Shown here piece by piece: positions 55,215-63,158 of a DNA stretch of 64,000 bases (position 1 is the stretch's first letter; the number at the start of each line of letters is the position of its first letter). The DNA is taken from the NCBI GenBank assembly GCA_023443455.1, contig JAEZUE010000059.1:47927-111926 (forward strand), in the 5' to 3' direction. The notes under the pieces were generated by a model. It did not search any database, had not been told where the DNA came from, and saw only the letters and a program-made list of their open reading frames with translations. This stretch comes from Verrucomicrobiota bacterium. Its GTDB lineage: Bacteria; Verrucomicrobiota; Verrucomicrobiia; Opitutales; Opitutaceae. The position numbers and the translations under genes are program-made.

Positions 55215-55979
55215 ATGCTTCCCATCGATCTTTCCGGCCGCTTGGCGGTCGTCACCGGAGCCAGCGGCGAACTCGGCCGCGTCATGGCGCGCACGCTGGC
55301 GCAGGCCGGCGCGGATGTGGCGCTCACGTATCTGAACAATCCGGCCAAAGCCGAGTCGCTGGCGGCGGAGATCGCCGCCACGGGGCGCCGGGCCCGGGCG
55401 TTCCGCGTCGACGTGACGTCGCAGGAGTCGATCGTGGCGCTGCGCGATGCCGTGCGCGCGTGGCATCGCGATCCCGACATCGTCGTCAACAACGCGGTGA
55501 TCCAGTACCCGTGGAAGCCGTTGCTCGAACAGCCGGTCGAGGACTACGAGAGCCAGTTCCGCTCGTGCGTGCTGCACAACGTGCACATGGCGCAGGCGTT
55601 CGTGCCGGCGATGATTGCGCGCGGCTGGGGGCGCGTGATCGCGATCAACACCGAATGCTCGATGCAGATGTTCCCGACCCAGTCGGCCTACGTCGGCGGC
55701 AAACGCGGCATGGACGGCGTGCTGCGCGTGCTCGCGAAAGAGGTGGGCGAGCATCAGGTCACGGTGAACCAGGTCGCCCCGGGCTGGACGGTCAGCGAGA
55801 AGGATCGCGCGGCCGGCACGGCGGTGCAGGCCGGATACGAGGCCAACGTGCCGTTGCGCCGGCGCGGCACGGACCAGGAGATCGCCAATGCGGTCGCATT
55901 TCTGGCGTCGGATCTGGCGAGCTTCATCACCGGCGCCTACGTGCCCGTGTGTGGCGGCAACGTGATGCCGACCATCTGA
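55215..55979 (+). CDS. Short-chain dehydrogenase/reductase
   Basis: 254-residue Rossmann oxidoreductase. Cofactor loop VVTGASGELGRVMA (about 13-26, TGxxxxxG), NNAVIQYPW replacing the classic NNAG, and the catalytic tetrad positions in VIAINTECSM (Ser replaced by Thr/Glu/Cys region) and SAYVGGKRGM (Y about 157, K 161). C-terminal VNQVAPGWTVSEK and FITGAYVPVCGG are as in FabG-like enzymes. The altered NNAG and the residue before the Tyr suggest an unusual substrate. ATG 55215 fits the family; a longer frame begins at 55125. Confidence 0.85.
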   Translation: MLPIDLSGRLAVVTGASGELGRVMARTLAQAGADVALTYLNNPAKAESLAAEIAATGRRARAFRVDVTSQESIVALRDAVRAWHRDPDIVVNNAVIQYPWKPLLEQPVEDYESQFRSCVLHNVHMAQAFVPAMIARGWGRVIAINTECSMQMFPTQSAYVGGKRGMDGVLRVLAKEVGEHQVTVNQVAPGWTVSEKDRAAGTAVQAGYEANVPLRRRGTDQEIANAVAFLASDLASFITGAYVPVCGGNVMPTI

Positions 55980-55987
55980 GCCGTGAG

Positions 55988-56112
55988 GATGCTGTCGAGA
56001 GGCGAGCGTCGAGGGACGAGCGCCAAAGCATCGGTGGCGAGTTTCCAGCACGATTGCTTCGCTCGATCTGCTCTGTGATCGGCCCCTCGACGCTCGTCCC
56101 TCGTCACTCGAC
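55988..56112. repeat. Dispersed intergenic repeat, family C copy 2
   Basis: Starts GATGCTGTCGAGAGGCGAGC and ends CTCGTCACTCGAC. It is the reverse complement of 44091-44207 with few substitutions and one 7-bp duplication near its end (CTCGTCCCTCGTCACTCGAC). It begins 8 bp after the SDR stop. Confidence 0.9.
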
Positions 56113-56150
56113 CGCATGCTTACGGCTGAGCGGTTGTGGCGCCGGCCACT

Positions 56151-56236
56151 TGGGACCGGTCTGCGACCGGTCCGGTCGGGCACGGGCCGGAGGGCGCGGC
56201 GGAGCCGGGTGGGTCCAGCCGGAGGCGTGGACCTAT
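56151..56236. repeat. Palindromic intergenic repeat, family B copy 3
   Basis: TGGGACCGGTCTGCGACCGG at the left (hairpin GGACCGGTC/GACCGGTCC) and GGGTCCAGCCGGAGGCGTGG with ACCTAT at the right. Its last bases run into the stop codon of the rhombosortase gene. Confidence 0.8.
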
Positions 56237-56829
56237 TCGGCTTCGCGCAGCGCCCACGGCCAGGCGAACAACGCGCAGGCGATGCCGCCTAGGTGTGAAA
56301 GTGTGGATACCTTGATGCCGGGGCCGAAATCGGAGAGCAGCGGCGTGTGCGAGATCGCCTCGATGGCGAGCTTGCCGGCGACGAGCGCGAGCACGGCGGG
56401 CCAGAGCCAGCGCTGCGCGTGGCGATCGCGGCGCAGTTGCACGAGCGCGAGCAGTGTGAGCAGCCCGATCGCGAGGCCGGAGAGCCCGCCGTAAAAGGCG
56501 AGCTCCGGGTCGGCGAGATAGAGCGAGGCCGAAATCGCGGCCGGTGCGAAGCCGAGGTACAGCCGGGTCGTGCGCGGGGTGACCGACTCGAGCCAGCCCC
56601 CGGCGGCGGCGAAGATGGCGAGGTCCGCCAGCAGATGGCGCCAGCCGAAGTGCACGAGGTGGCCGCTCCAGATGCGCCAGAGTTCGCCGTCTGTGAGTTC
56701 GATCCGGCGATACAGAAGGGTGTCGCGCCATGCCGGCGAAGCCCCGACGGCGATCGCCCCGGCGGCGACGGCGAGCGTCGCCCAGGAGCGGAAGCGGAAC
56801 GGCCGGTTGATCGTGGGGGAGGCGGGCAT
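56233..56829 (-). CDS. Rhombosortase-type rhomboid intramembrane serine protease
   Basis: 198 residues, about six membrane helices. WRIWSGHLVHFGWRHLLADL (51-70) is the rhomboid GHxxHxxxxHLLxNL-like motif, FYGGLSGLAIGLL holds the catalytic serine S117, and TLSHLGGIACALFAW the catalytic H179. The short six-helix form and spacing fit rhombosortases, which cleave the GlyGly-CTERM sorting tail of exported enzymes. A GlyGly-CTERM-like tail is present on the glycosidase at 58214-59842, 1.4 kb away. Function as a processing and sorting protease is inferred from that pairing. Confidence 0.8.
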   Translation of the reverse strand: MPASPTINRPFRFRSWATLAVAAGAIAVGASPAWRDTLLYRRIELTDGELWRIWSGHLVHFGWRHLLADLAIFAAAGGWLESVTPRTTRLYLGFAPAAISASLYLADPELAFYGGLSGLAIGLLTLLALVQLRRDRHAQRWLWPAVLALVAGKLAIEAISHTPLLSDFGPGIKVSTLSHLGGIACALFAWPWALREAE

Positions 56830-56896
56830 GGCGCGAGCGTGGCCGCGGCGCGCGCGCCCGCAAGGCCGGGAAACTCCCCGGCCGTTTCCTCTTCGA

Positions 56897-57016
56897 AAAA
56901 ATAGAATGACGACCGTCATTCTATTTTTCCCGGAAGTGGCTCCCGTCGGACGCCTGCCCGGCAGCGGTGTGGCGGTCGTGGGAAAATAGCGCGACGGTCG
57001 TCGTTCTATTTTTCCC
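56897..57016. repeat. Pair of related AT-rich inverted repeats
   Basis: First: AAAAATAGAATGACG, spacer AC, CGTCATTCTATTTTT (56897-56928), perfect 15-bp arms. Second: GGGAAAATAG...CTATTTTTCCC (56980-57016), the same motif with one bulged base and GACG/CGTC inside. The pair fills most of the gap between the rhombosortase and TonB-like genes and is far more AT-rich than its surroundings. Confidence 0.85.
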
Positions 57017-57116
57017 GGGCGGCGGGATGATCGGGTTCGGCGCGCCACGAAAAATTCAGATACGCCCTAAGAAATCCCGCGGTCGCACGTCTTCCTGGTG
57101 AAACCCACTCCAAATA

Positions 57117-57902
57117 ATGATTACGAAAATCGCACTCGTCTCCCGTCTGGCCCCGGGGCTGTTTCGTCGCCTGCCGATGGTTGTCCGCGGCGGATACGCG
57201 ATGCCGAAGGGCCGCTTCTTCATCGCCGGGGCCTCGTTCTCCGCCGCGCTGCATGCCGCCGTGTTTTTCGGGATCCCCGCGCCGACGCCGATCGAACTGC
57301 CGGAGCCGATCAAATTGACGCCGCCGGCCCCGCTCACCCCGGAGGAGGTCGCCTTGCTGGCCCTGCCGTCCGAGCCGAAGGAGGACGAGGGCAAGGACTC
57401 GAAGGACAAGGATCGCTCCGACGAGAAGGCCGAGGAGGCGAAGGACTTCCGCCGGCTCCCGGACCCGATTGCCCGGCCACTTTTCAATGACACCGCGATC
57501 GCAGTCGCGAAACCGGAGATTGGTTCGGCGGGATCGGGAACAGCGGTGTGGGATGTCCCCCGCTACACGGAAGGGCCGAGAGGCCGCAGCAAGGATGACA
57601 TGATCGTCCTCCTCGAGGATCTGGACGACAGGCCGGTTTCGACCCGTAGCGTCGCGCCCCGTTACCCTTCGGAACTGAAGCGGGACGGCGTCGGTGGCAC
57701 GGTGCTGCTGCGCTTCGTGGTCGATTCCCGCGGAAACGTGGTCGATCCGATGGTCGTGAAGTCGGAGTACGCCGAGTTCGGCAAGGCGGCGATCGATGCG
57801 ATCCTGCGGTGGGAGTTCAAGCCGGGCCGCAAGAACGGCCGGAGCGTGAGCACGCTGATGGAGATCCCGATGGTCTTCTCGATCGCGGATACGCGGATCT
57901 GA
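57117..57902 (+). CDS. TonB-family periplasmic energy transducer
   Basis: 261 residues. One N-terminal membrane anchor (FFIAGASFSAALHAAVFFGI, about 32-51), a Pro/acidic/Lys linker (PEPIKLTPPAPLTPEEVALL onwards; ExK-rich stretch about 85-115), and a C-terminal TonB domain: SVAPRYPSELKRDGVGGTVL, VDSRGNVVDPMVV, FGKAAIDAILRWEFKPGRKN. It would pass proton-motive energy to outer-membrane receptors such as the one at 25-29 kb. No exbBD is adjacent. ATG 57117 or ATG 57201 could be the start. Confidence 0.85.
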   Translation: MITKIALVSRLAPGLFRRLPMVVRGGYAMPKGRFFIAGASFSAALHAAVFFGIPAPTPIELPEPIKLTPPAPLTPEEVALLALPSEPKEDEGKDSKDKDRSDEKAEEAKDFRRLPDPIARPLFNDTAIAVAKPEIGSAGSGTAVWDVPRYTEGPRGRSKDDMIVLLEDLDDRPVSTRSVAPRYPSELKRDGVGGTVLLRFVVDSRGNVVDPMVVKSEYAEFGKAAIDAILRWEFKPGRKNGRSVSTLMEIPMVFSIADTRI

Positions 57903-57994
57903 ATCTGCAGGCCGATTGAGTTGGGGGAGGCTGCCGCGGTGTGGGCCGCGGCAGCCTTCTGCTTTGAGGGGACGGGCGGCGTGCTCGCCCGGTT

Positions 57995-58042
57995 GGGGCC
58001 GGAGGCCGCAGGCAGCGCTGCCGTACGGCAGCGTGCGCCACG
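57995..58042. repeat. Short palindromic repeat, family E copy 2
   Basis: GGGGCCGGAG, then CCGCAGGCAGCGCTGCCGTA and CGGCAGCGTGCGCCACG. Stem CGCTGCC/GGCAGCG. Pairs with 48892-48940. Confidence 0.75.
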
Positions 58043-58142
58043 GATGGGATGCCGGCTGGAGCAGCGGGATGGCTGTGGCGGCGCGCCGGAAGCCTTGGCG
58101 GCTTTCACTGCGGAAGGGCTGGGAGTAAGGAAATGGAGGGGA

Positions 58143-58171
58143 CGAAAAAGGCGCGGCCTCGGCCGCGCCTT
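58143..58171 (-). terminator. Rho-independent terminator of the GlyGly-CTERM glycosidase gene
   Basis: AAGGCGCGGCC, loop TC, GGCCGCGCCTT, and on the minus strand a run of T follows (TTTTTCGTC). It lies about 43 bp after the stop codon. Confidence 0.92.
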
Positions 58172-58213
58172 GTGGGGACATGAATCGATGGTTCGAGTTC
58201 AGCGACGACGGGC

Positions 58214-59842
58214 TCAACGGCGGCGCGAAAGGGCGAGGGCGGCGATGGCGATGACGAACCAGAATGGCAGGGCGCCGCCACCACCGCCGGACGAGGACGA
58301 CGATCCACCAGAGGGGGGCGTGGTCGGGGTCGTGGGGGTGGTGGGGGTGCTTGTGCCGGCGCTGAAGGACAGCACGGTGATCGAGTAGGGCTCGAAACTG
58401 GTGCTGAAGGAAGTCGAGGCGTTGGCGATCGAGCCGGTGGCGACGTCGACCGCGCTGGAACCGTTCTTGGCGTTGTTGTCCTCGATCATGCCATAGCTGT
58501 AGGTCGTCGCGGTGGCGGCCGGGGTGAATCCGGAAATTGAGATCGTGGGCGACTGGATGGCCGTCGGGCTCTTGTTGATCACCAGCAGCCGCAGGGTGCC
58601 GTCGGTGCGTTTGCAGGCGAAGGCGGAGAGCAGGGTGGAGTCGGTGCTGGCCTTGACGATGGTGTCGCCGTTGCGGGCGAACTTGGAGAGCAGCTTGAAC
58701 GCGTAGTAGGTCGGGTAGCAGTCGTAGGCGGTGGTCGATCCTCCGTTGGACGGAGTCGAGATGATCCCGTAGTCGCCGTAATTGCGCCAGCCGTAGAGCG
58801 TACTCGAGAGGTTGTTGGTCGTGTCCTGGCCGTTGCGCAGATCCCACCACATCAGGGCCTTGGCTTCGGACTGCAGGAGGCTGCCCACGCTGTCGGCCAG
58901 ATAGAGGGCGTTGACCAGGCTGGTGGTCTGGCGGCCGGGATTCGAATACACCGAATTGTTCTCGGTCGCGAGGATCTCGACGTTGGCGCCGGCGGTGCCG
59001 AGGTAGTCGGTGAGCTGCTGGCGGAGCGCGGCGATGTCGTCGGGCCAGGTCCTGGCCTTCTGGAGCAGCGCGGAGTCGCTTTCCTGGCCGGGGGCGCCGT
59101 CGTAGCGGTGGACGGCGACGAAGTCGGGGGTGACGCCGAGCGACTTCAGGGTCGCGAGAAGGACAGGGTTCCAGCCGTTGTGGGTGGTGCCGGTGCGGGC
59201 GTTGGTGACCGGGTGGTCGGTGTAGTGGGCGTACTCCTCGCTTGCGAGGCTGACGACGACGCCGACCTTGATGGTCGAGTCGGCTGCCTTCATCTGCGTA
59301 ATGTATTCCTTAGCACGGGTGGCGTAGACGTGCGGGTCGTGGGGGCGGGACTGGTGGTCCGTCTCCCAGGTCCCGTAGTTTTCGTTGCCGATTTCCCAGT
59401 ACTTGAAGCCGTAGTTCCTGGTCTTGTTGGAGTACGTGACCCACTCGGCCGCCTCCTCGGGCGTGCCGGTGCCGTAGTTGGCGGTGATCATGACCTGGGC
59501 GGAGGTCTGCGTGGCGAGGTTGGCGAAGGAGTCGAAGCCGGTCGCCCACTGCCAGGTGTAGTCGAGCGAGGTGTTGGTCTTCCAGTGGTACTCGTCGGAG
59601 GCGGAGCCGCCGGGGTAGCGGAGGAAACGGATCCCGGCGGAGTTGAGCAGGGAGATGGTCTGCGGGGTGTTGCAGTACTGGTCCCAGATGGCGGTGTTCA
59701 GGCCGAAGAGGCGTTCGTCGACGGTGCGCACCGTGGTGCCGGACTGCACGGTGATGGTCGCGGCGGAGGCGAAGACTGCGAGGGAAACCGCGGCGCCGAG
59801 GGCAACGGTGCGCAGCGCACGTGGGATGGGGGATAGCTTCAT
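58214..59842 (-). CDS. Exported GH-A clan glycosidase with GlyGly-CTERM-like sorting tail
   Basis: 542 residues. Signal peptide (RTVALGAAVSLAVFASA), then a TIM-barrel glycosidase resembling alpha-L-arabinofuranosidase/GH51-type enzymes: FGLNTAIWDQY, GIRFLRYPGGSASDEYHW, acid/base in WEIGNENYGTWE (E154), VAVHRYDGAPG, likely nucleophile in ILATENNSVYS (E294), then a beta-sandwich about 400-495. The C-terminus is TPTTPTTPP linker, SGGSSSSSGGGGG, a hydrophobic helix (LPFWFVIAIAALAL) and SRRR: the layout of GlyGly-CTERM signals cleaved by rhombosortase. Substrate: probably arabinan, xylan or a beta-glucan; not decided by sequence alone. Confidence 0.85.
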   Translation of the reverse strand: MKLSPIPRALRTVALGAAVSLAVFASAATITVQSGTTVRTVDERLFGLNTAIWDQYCNTPQTISLLNSAGIRFLRYPGGSASDEYHWKTNTSLDYTWQWATGFDSFANLATQTSAQVMITANYGTGTPEEAAEWVTYSNKTRNYGFKYWEIGNENYGTWETDHQSRPHDPHVYATRAKEYITQMKAADSTIKVGVVVSLASEEYAHYTDHPVTNARTGTTHNGWNPVLLATLKSLGVTPDFVAVHRYDGAPGQESDSALLQKARTWPDDIAALRQQLTDYLGTAGANVEILATENNSVYSNPGRQTTSLVNALYLADSVGSLLQSEAKALMWWDLRNGQDTTNNLSSTLYGWRNYGDYGIISTPSNGGSTTAYDCYPTYYAFKLLSKFARNGDTIVKASTDSTLLSAFACKRTDGTLRLLVINKSPTAIQSPTISISGFTPAATATTYSYGMIEDNNAKNGSSAVDVATGSIANASTSFSTSFEPYSITVLSFSAGTSTPTTPTTPTTPPSGGSSSSSGGGGGALPFWFVIAIAALALSRRR

Positions 59843-60060
59843 TTCGAATCGGGGGTATTTGGGGGTGTTGGGGAACTCGAATTTAACGATAATCTCGGCC
59901 CCGCCGTCGAGTCGTCAATTCGTACGACAGTCCTCTGTGGGCGCGTCGGCGCCGGTGCCGTGGCGGTCCTGGGCGAGTTGTTCGATTCAATCCGCGCTGG
60001 CGGTGCCGGCCGTCAAGCGGTGCGTGCGGCCCGCTTCGGAAGCCCGCGTCGCCGACTGCG

Positions 60061-60597
60061 TCAATCCGGTCTGGCCGACCAGCACCGGATCTGTGCGATC
60101 TCTTCGGGCGGGATGCCCAGCGACTCCAAAAAGTCCTGATGCGCTTCGGGGGAGGTCTTCTCGAATTCGGTGTGCCAGCGGGCGCGGTCATTCTCGCCGA
60201 GGCCGCTGGCGGCGAGCAACGCGACCCAGCGCTCCTTGGTCATGGCGCGGGTGCGCCCCGGCGCGGCGCGATCCTTGAGCAACGCGAGGGCGACTTGCTG
60301 TTGGCGACGCAGGCCGGCGATCTCGCGGTTGAGGTCGGAGAGACGGCGGTTGAGCGCCTCGTCGAGCGGGGCGCGGAGCTTCTTCGAGGGCGTGAGCACG
60401 GCCTCGATTTCGCCGAGCGGCAGGCCGGTGGCGCGCAGTTCGCAGATGCGCGCGAGGCGGGCCTCGTCGGTCTCGTTGTAGAGTCGATGGCCGGCGTTGG
60501 TGCGATAGTCGGGGCAGAGCAGGCCGAGGCGGTCGTAGTAGAGCAGGGTGCTGCGCGAGAGGCCGAACTGGGAGGCGAGCTGGCGGATGGTTTTCAC
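60061..60597 (-). CDS. MerR-family transcriptional regulator with extra C-terminal domain
   Basis: 178 residues. Winged-helix MerR domain: TIRQLASQFGLSRSTLLYYD (helix-turn-helix, 3-22), GLLCPDYRTNAGHRLY (wing), ARLARICELRATGLPLGEIE, then the dimerisation coiled coil (about 85-112). Residues about 117-178 (TKERWVALLAASGLGENDRA onwards, EKTSPEAHQDFLESLG) are a helical domain resembling TipAS-like ligand-binding regions. A free-standing copy of this domain is encoded by the next upstream gene. The GTG start at 60597 is the only one that begins the HTH correctly. Confidence 0.85.
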   Translation of the reverse strand: MKTIRQLASQFGLSRSTLLYYDRLGLLCPDYRTNAGHRLYNETDEARLARICELRATGLPLGEIEAVLTPSKKLRAPLDEALNRRLSDLNREIAGLRRQQQVALALLKDRAAPGRTRAMTKERWVALLAASGLGENDRARWHTEFEKTSPEAHQDFLESLGIPPEEIAQIRCWSARPD

Positions 60598-60689
60598 GGG
60601 TTGGGGGGGCAGCGACGACGTCGGGGATCGGTGACAGGAGGCAACGAAGGAAACGAAGTCGGAAGCTGGCGATCCCGAAGCGGCGCGAG

Positions 60690-60758
60690 ACCACGGATCG
60701 CACGGGCTTTCACGGATTCGAAAGGCCGAAATCCGTGTCGCCCCGTGCAATCCGTGGT
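60690..60758. repeat. Imperfect inverted repeat upstream of the merR gene
   Basis: ACCACGGATCGCACGGG...CACGGATT at the left and AATCCGTG...CCCGTGCAATCCGTGGT at the right, arms of about 29 bp with three or four mismatches. It lies between the small ORF and merR and could be a regulator site or a REP-type element. GGCAACGAAGGGAACGAA-like words occur at 60640, 61187 (inverted) and 62167. Confidence 0.7.
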
Positions 60759-60770
60759 GGATCGGAACGC

Positions 60771-60959
60771 TCAGGCGGTGCGGCTGTGCTCGCGGATTGC
60801 CTTCACGGTGTCGGCGGGCAGGCCGAGCCATTCGAGGAAGCTTTGATGGGCCTCCGGATGCCGCTTTTCGAAGGCAACGTGCAGCCGCTGTTTCTGCTCG
60901 TCGTTGATGCCGGCCTCGTTGAGGAGGCCGACGAACTGGTCTTTGGTGACGTTCGTCAT
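60771..60959 (-). CDS. Small protein homologous to the C-terminal domain of the adjacent MerR regulator
   Basis: 62 residues: TKDQFVGLLNEAGINDEQKQ, HVAFEKRHPEAHQSFLEWLG and LPADTVKAIREHS. These line up residue by residue with positions 117-175 of the neighbouring MerR protein (TKERWVALLAASGLGENDRA, FEKTSPEAHQDFLESLGI). It therefore looks like a detached sensor/effector domain, perhaps modulating the regulator by competing in dimers or binding the same ligand. Same strand, 173 bp upstream of merR. Confidence 0.7.
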   Translation of the reverse strand: MTNVTKDQFVGLLNEAGINDEQKQRLHVAFEKRHPEAHQSFLEWLGLPADTVKAIREHSRTA

Positions 60960-61321
60960 GGTGTCTTGGTTTTCGTGGTTGGTGTCGGCGTTGTGCCGAC
61001 GGGCGCACTGTGCCGGGTGAAGCGGTAGTCACCTCCAGCGTTTTGAGCCCTCGCAGACGACAAAAGGTGACGGAGGAAACAGATATACTGGGGGAATGGG
61101 TACCTCGATGTCCGGGTCCCCGGGGGGCCAGCATTCCTCGACCGGGTGAAGGCCGCGTTCCGGTTTTCGTCATCCAACTCGTTTGTGGTTCGTTCCCTTC
61201 GTTGCCGTTTGTCGGCTCCATCTGCGCTTTGGCGTTGAATGCCGCTGGGGCGCGCGGGCCGAAAAACAGAAGAGCGGAACGCCGGGGCGTTCCGCTCGGG
61301 AGAGTTGGATTCGGATGCCGG
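60960..61321. other. Intergenic, 362 bp
   Basis: Contains the terminator at 61272-61297 of the gene to its right and presumably the promoter of the small ORF (an A/T-rich stretch with GATATACTGG at about 61080). No gene is convincing in it. Confidence 0.45.
61264..61297 (-). terminator. Rho-independent terminator of the exported 231-residue protein gene
   Basis: GAGCGGAACGCC and GGCGTTCCGCTC (12-bp stem, loop GG), followed on the minus strand by TTCTGTTTTTC. It lies about 25 bp past the stop codon. Confidence 0.88.
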
Positions 61322-62017
61322 TCAGCGCCCGCCGAAAGGGGGGAGCTTCAGCCCGAAGGAGATGCTGTCCCACTCATAATCGCCGTAGCGGCCGTGACGA
61401 TCCCAGCCGCGGCCGTATGGGTACCAGCCGCGACCGCCTTCTTCCTTGCCGGTGGCGACGCCGACACTGAACTCGGTGCCGGTCTTCGTATCCAAGAGTG
61501 TGGTATGGAGCCAGGCGGCGCGCGAACGGTAGTCGTGGCTGCCGAAGCCGAAGCTCAGGCCGAACTCGCCGTGCACCTCCCAGCGGTCGGGGAAGAACTC
61601 GACCGCCTGCACGGTCTTGGTGTTGGTGGCGGTGGCGACTTCGGCCGGTGCGTAGAGCGCAGCCACGATGGTATCGAGATCCGTCTGTTGCGCGGCGGTG
61701 AGCCGATCGAGGCCGGCGGCGCGTAGCTGGTCGGGCGAGAGGGAGGCACAGAAGGAGTCGGATGTGGTGTCCGCGGCGGTGGCGGCGGCGACGGGCGAGC
61801 GCTCGGTGGCGGGTTTACGTTCGGCGGCCCCGACCTGGCGGTGGTTGAGGCGCACCAGTGCGTCGAGGGCGGCGATCTGGTCGGAGTCGAGCACGTCGAG
61901 GCCGGCAGCGGTGCGCTGTTCGGCGGAGATCGACATCGAGAAACGCGGCGACTCGCCGGCGAAGAGGGGCGCGGAAAGGAACGAAGCGATCAGAAGGAGA
62001 GAGGAGCGGAGGCGCAT
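61322..62017 (-). CDS. Exported protein of unknown function
   Basis: 231 residues: signal peptide (MRLRSSLLLIASFLSAPLFA), two short repeats of a helical motif (SAEQRTAAGLDVLDSDQIAA and SPDQLRAAGLDRLTAAQQTD, each ending in LDxLV/I), and a C-terminal beta-rich region (WEVHGEFGLSFGFGSHDYRS, Gly/Tyr/Arg-rich GRGWYPYGRGWDRHG). No family recognised. ATG 62017 starts the signal peptide; an in-frame extension to 62089 is unlikely. Confidence 0.65.
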   Translation of the reverse strand: MRLRSSLLLIASFLSAPLFAGESPRFSMSISAEQRTAAGLDVLDSDQIAALDALVRLNHRQVGAAERKPATERSPVAAATAADTTSDSFCASLSPDQLRAAGLDRLTAAQQTDLDTIVAALYAPAEVATATNTKTVQAVEFFPDRWEVHGEFGLSFGFGSHDYRSRAAWLHTTLLDTKTGTEFSVGVATGKEEGGRGWYPYGRGWDRHGRYGDYEWDSISFGLKLPPFGGR

Positions 62018-62311
62018 GGCGATGACGGTTGGACTCGGCGCGGCGGATTTTGTTCGGCGCAACGTGTGCGGCAGACGGGCGGGGCGCAACCGCGGTTACC
62101 TTGCGGTGGGATGAGGTGGCGTTTGGTGGGGTGAAGCCGGCATGGCCGAATGGGAGTGGGGCCGGAAGGCAACGAAGGGAACGAAGCCTGGCCGGGGGAG
62201 CGGGCGATGCGGCGTTCCCAGTTCGAAGGGAGCGGCGGGCCTGTCGCTCGGCGGTCTGCTCTGTGCGCGGATCGCGCGGCTGAAGCTGGCGGGCAGCGCG
62301 CCTTGCGGTCT

Positions 62312-63121
62312 TCAGCACCGCCGCTGCCGGGCCGCTTCGTAGAGCAGGATCGCGGCGGCGGCGGCGACGTTGAGCGAGTCGACGTTGCCGGGCATCGGAA
62401 TGTGGACCGCTCCCGGGCAGGCGGCGGCGACGTGCGGGCGGAGTCCGTCGGCTTCGCTGCCGAGGACCAGGCAGAGATCGCCGCGGAGGTCGGCGTCGGG
62501 GGCGGGGGTGCCGTGGTTGGCGTCGGCGGCGAGGCAACGAAATCCGGCCGCAGTGCAGGCGCGCAGGTCGGCGGCGAGATTGCTGCTGCGGTGGATCGGC
62601 ACCGCGAGCATCGCGCCCATCGAGGTGCGCACCGCGCGGCGGAGCCACGGTGAGGCGCACGTCTCGCCGCAGAGGATCGCCTGCACACCGAGAGCCACCG
62701 CGCTGCGCACGATGGTGCCGAGGTTTTCGGCGCTGGAGAGCCCGTCGAAGGCGAGCCAGAGGCGTGGTCGGGGCGCGGGGGCGAGCAGGGCCGTGAGTGC
62801 TGGTGGCGTGGGTACGCGGACGGCGGCCAGGGCTCCGTTGAAGAGGTGGAAACCGATGAGCAAGCGCAGGTGTTTGATGTCGGTCACGAAGACCGGGAGA
62901 TCGGTGGCCTGGGCGGTGAGTTGGGACCAGAAGTGTGCCCGCCATTCCTCGGTGCACAGCATCGACTCGACCGTGAGCCCGGCGGCGAAGGCGCGTTCGA
63001 TGACCTTCGGTCCTTCGGCGACGAAGAGGCCGGTGCGCTCCTGCTCGTCGGATCGGCGCAGTGTCAGGTACGGGGCGAGTTCGGGCCGGTCGAGGGCGTC
63101 GATGGGGATGAGGCGGGGCAC
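62312..63121 (-). CDS. SpoU/TrmH-family RNA 2'-O-methyltransferase
   Basis: 269 residues. N-terminal substrate-binding domain (RRSDEQERTGLFVAEGPKVI) and SPOUT knot: motif 1 LAFDGLSSAENLGTIVRSAV, motif 2 LVLGSEADGL, motif 3 IPMPGNVDSLNVAAAAAILL. Methylates the ribose of a tRNA or 23S rRNA nucleotide; which one cannot be told from the sequence. GTG start at 63121. Confidence 0.9.
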   Translation of the reverse strand: MPRLIPIDALDRPELAPYLTLRRSDEQERTGLFVAEGPKVIERAFAAGLTVESMLCTEEWRAHFWSQLTAQATDLPVFVTDIKHLRLLIGFHLFNGALAAVRVPTPPALTALLAPAPRPRLWLAFDGLSSAENLGTIVRSAVALGVQAILCGETCASPWLRRAVRTSMGAMLAVPIHRSSNLAADLRACTAAGFRCLAADANHGTPAPDADLRGDLCLVLGSEADGLRPHVAAACPGAVHIPMPGNVDSLNVAAAAAILLYEAARQRRC

Positions 63122-63158
63122 TGGGAGGAAGGATGATGGCGCCTGTGGCCGTGGCGGC

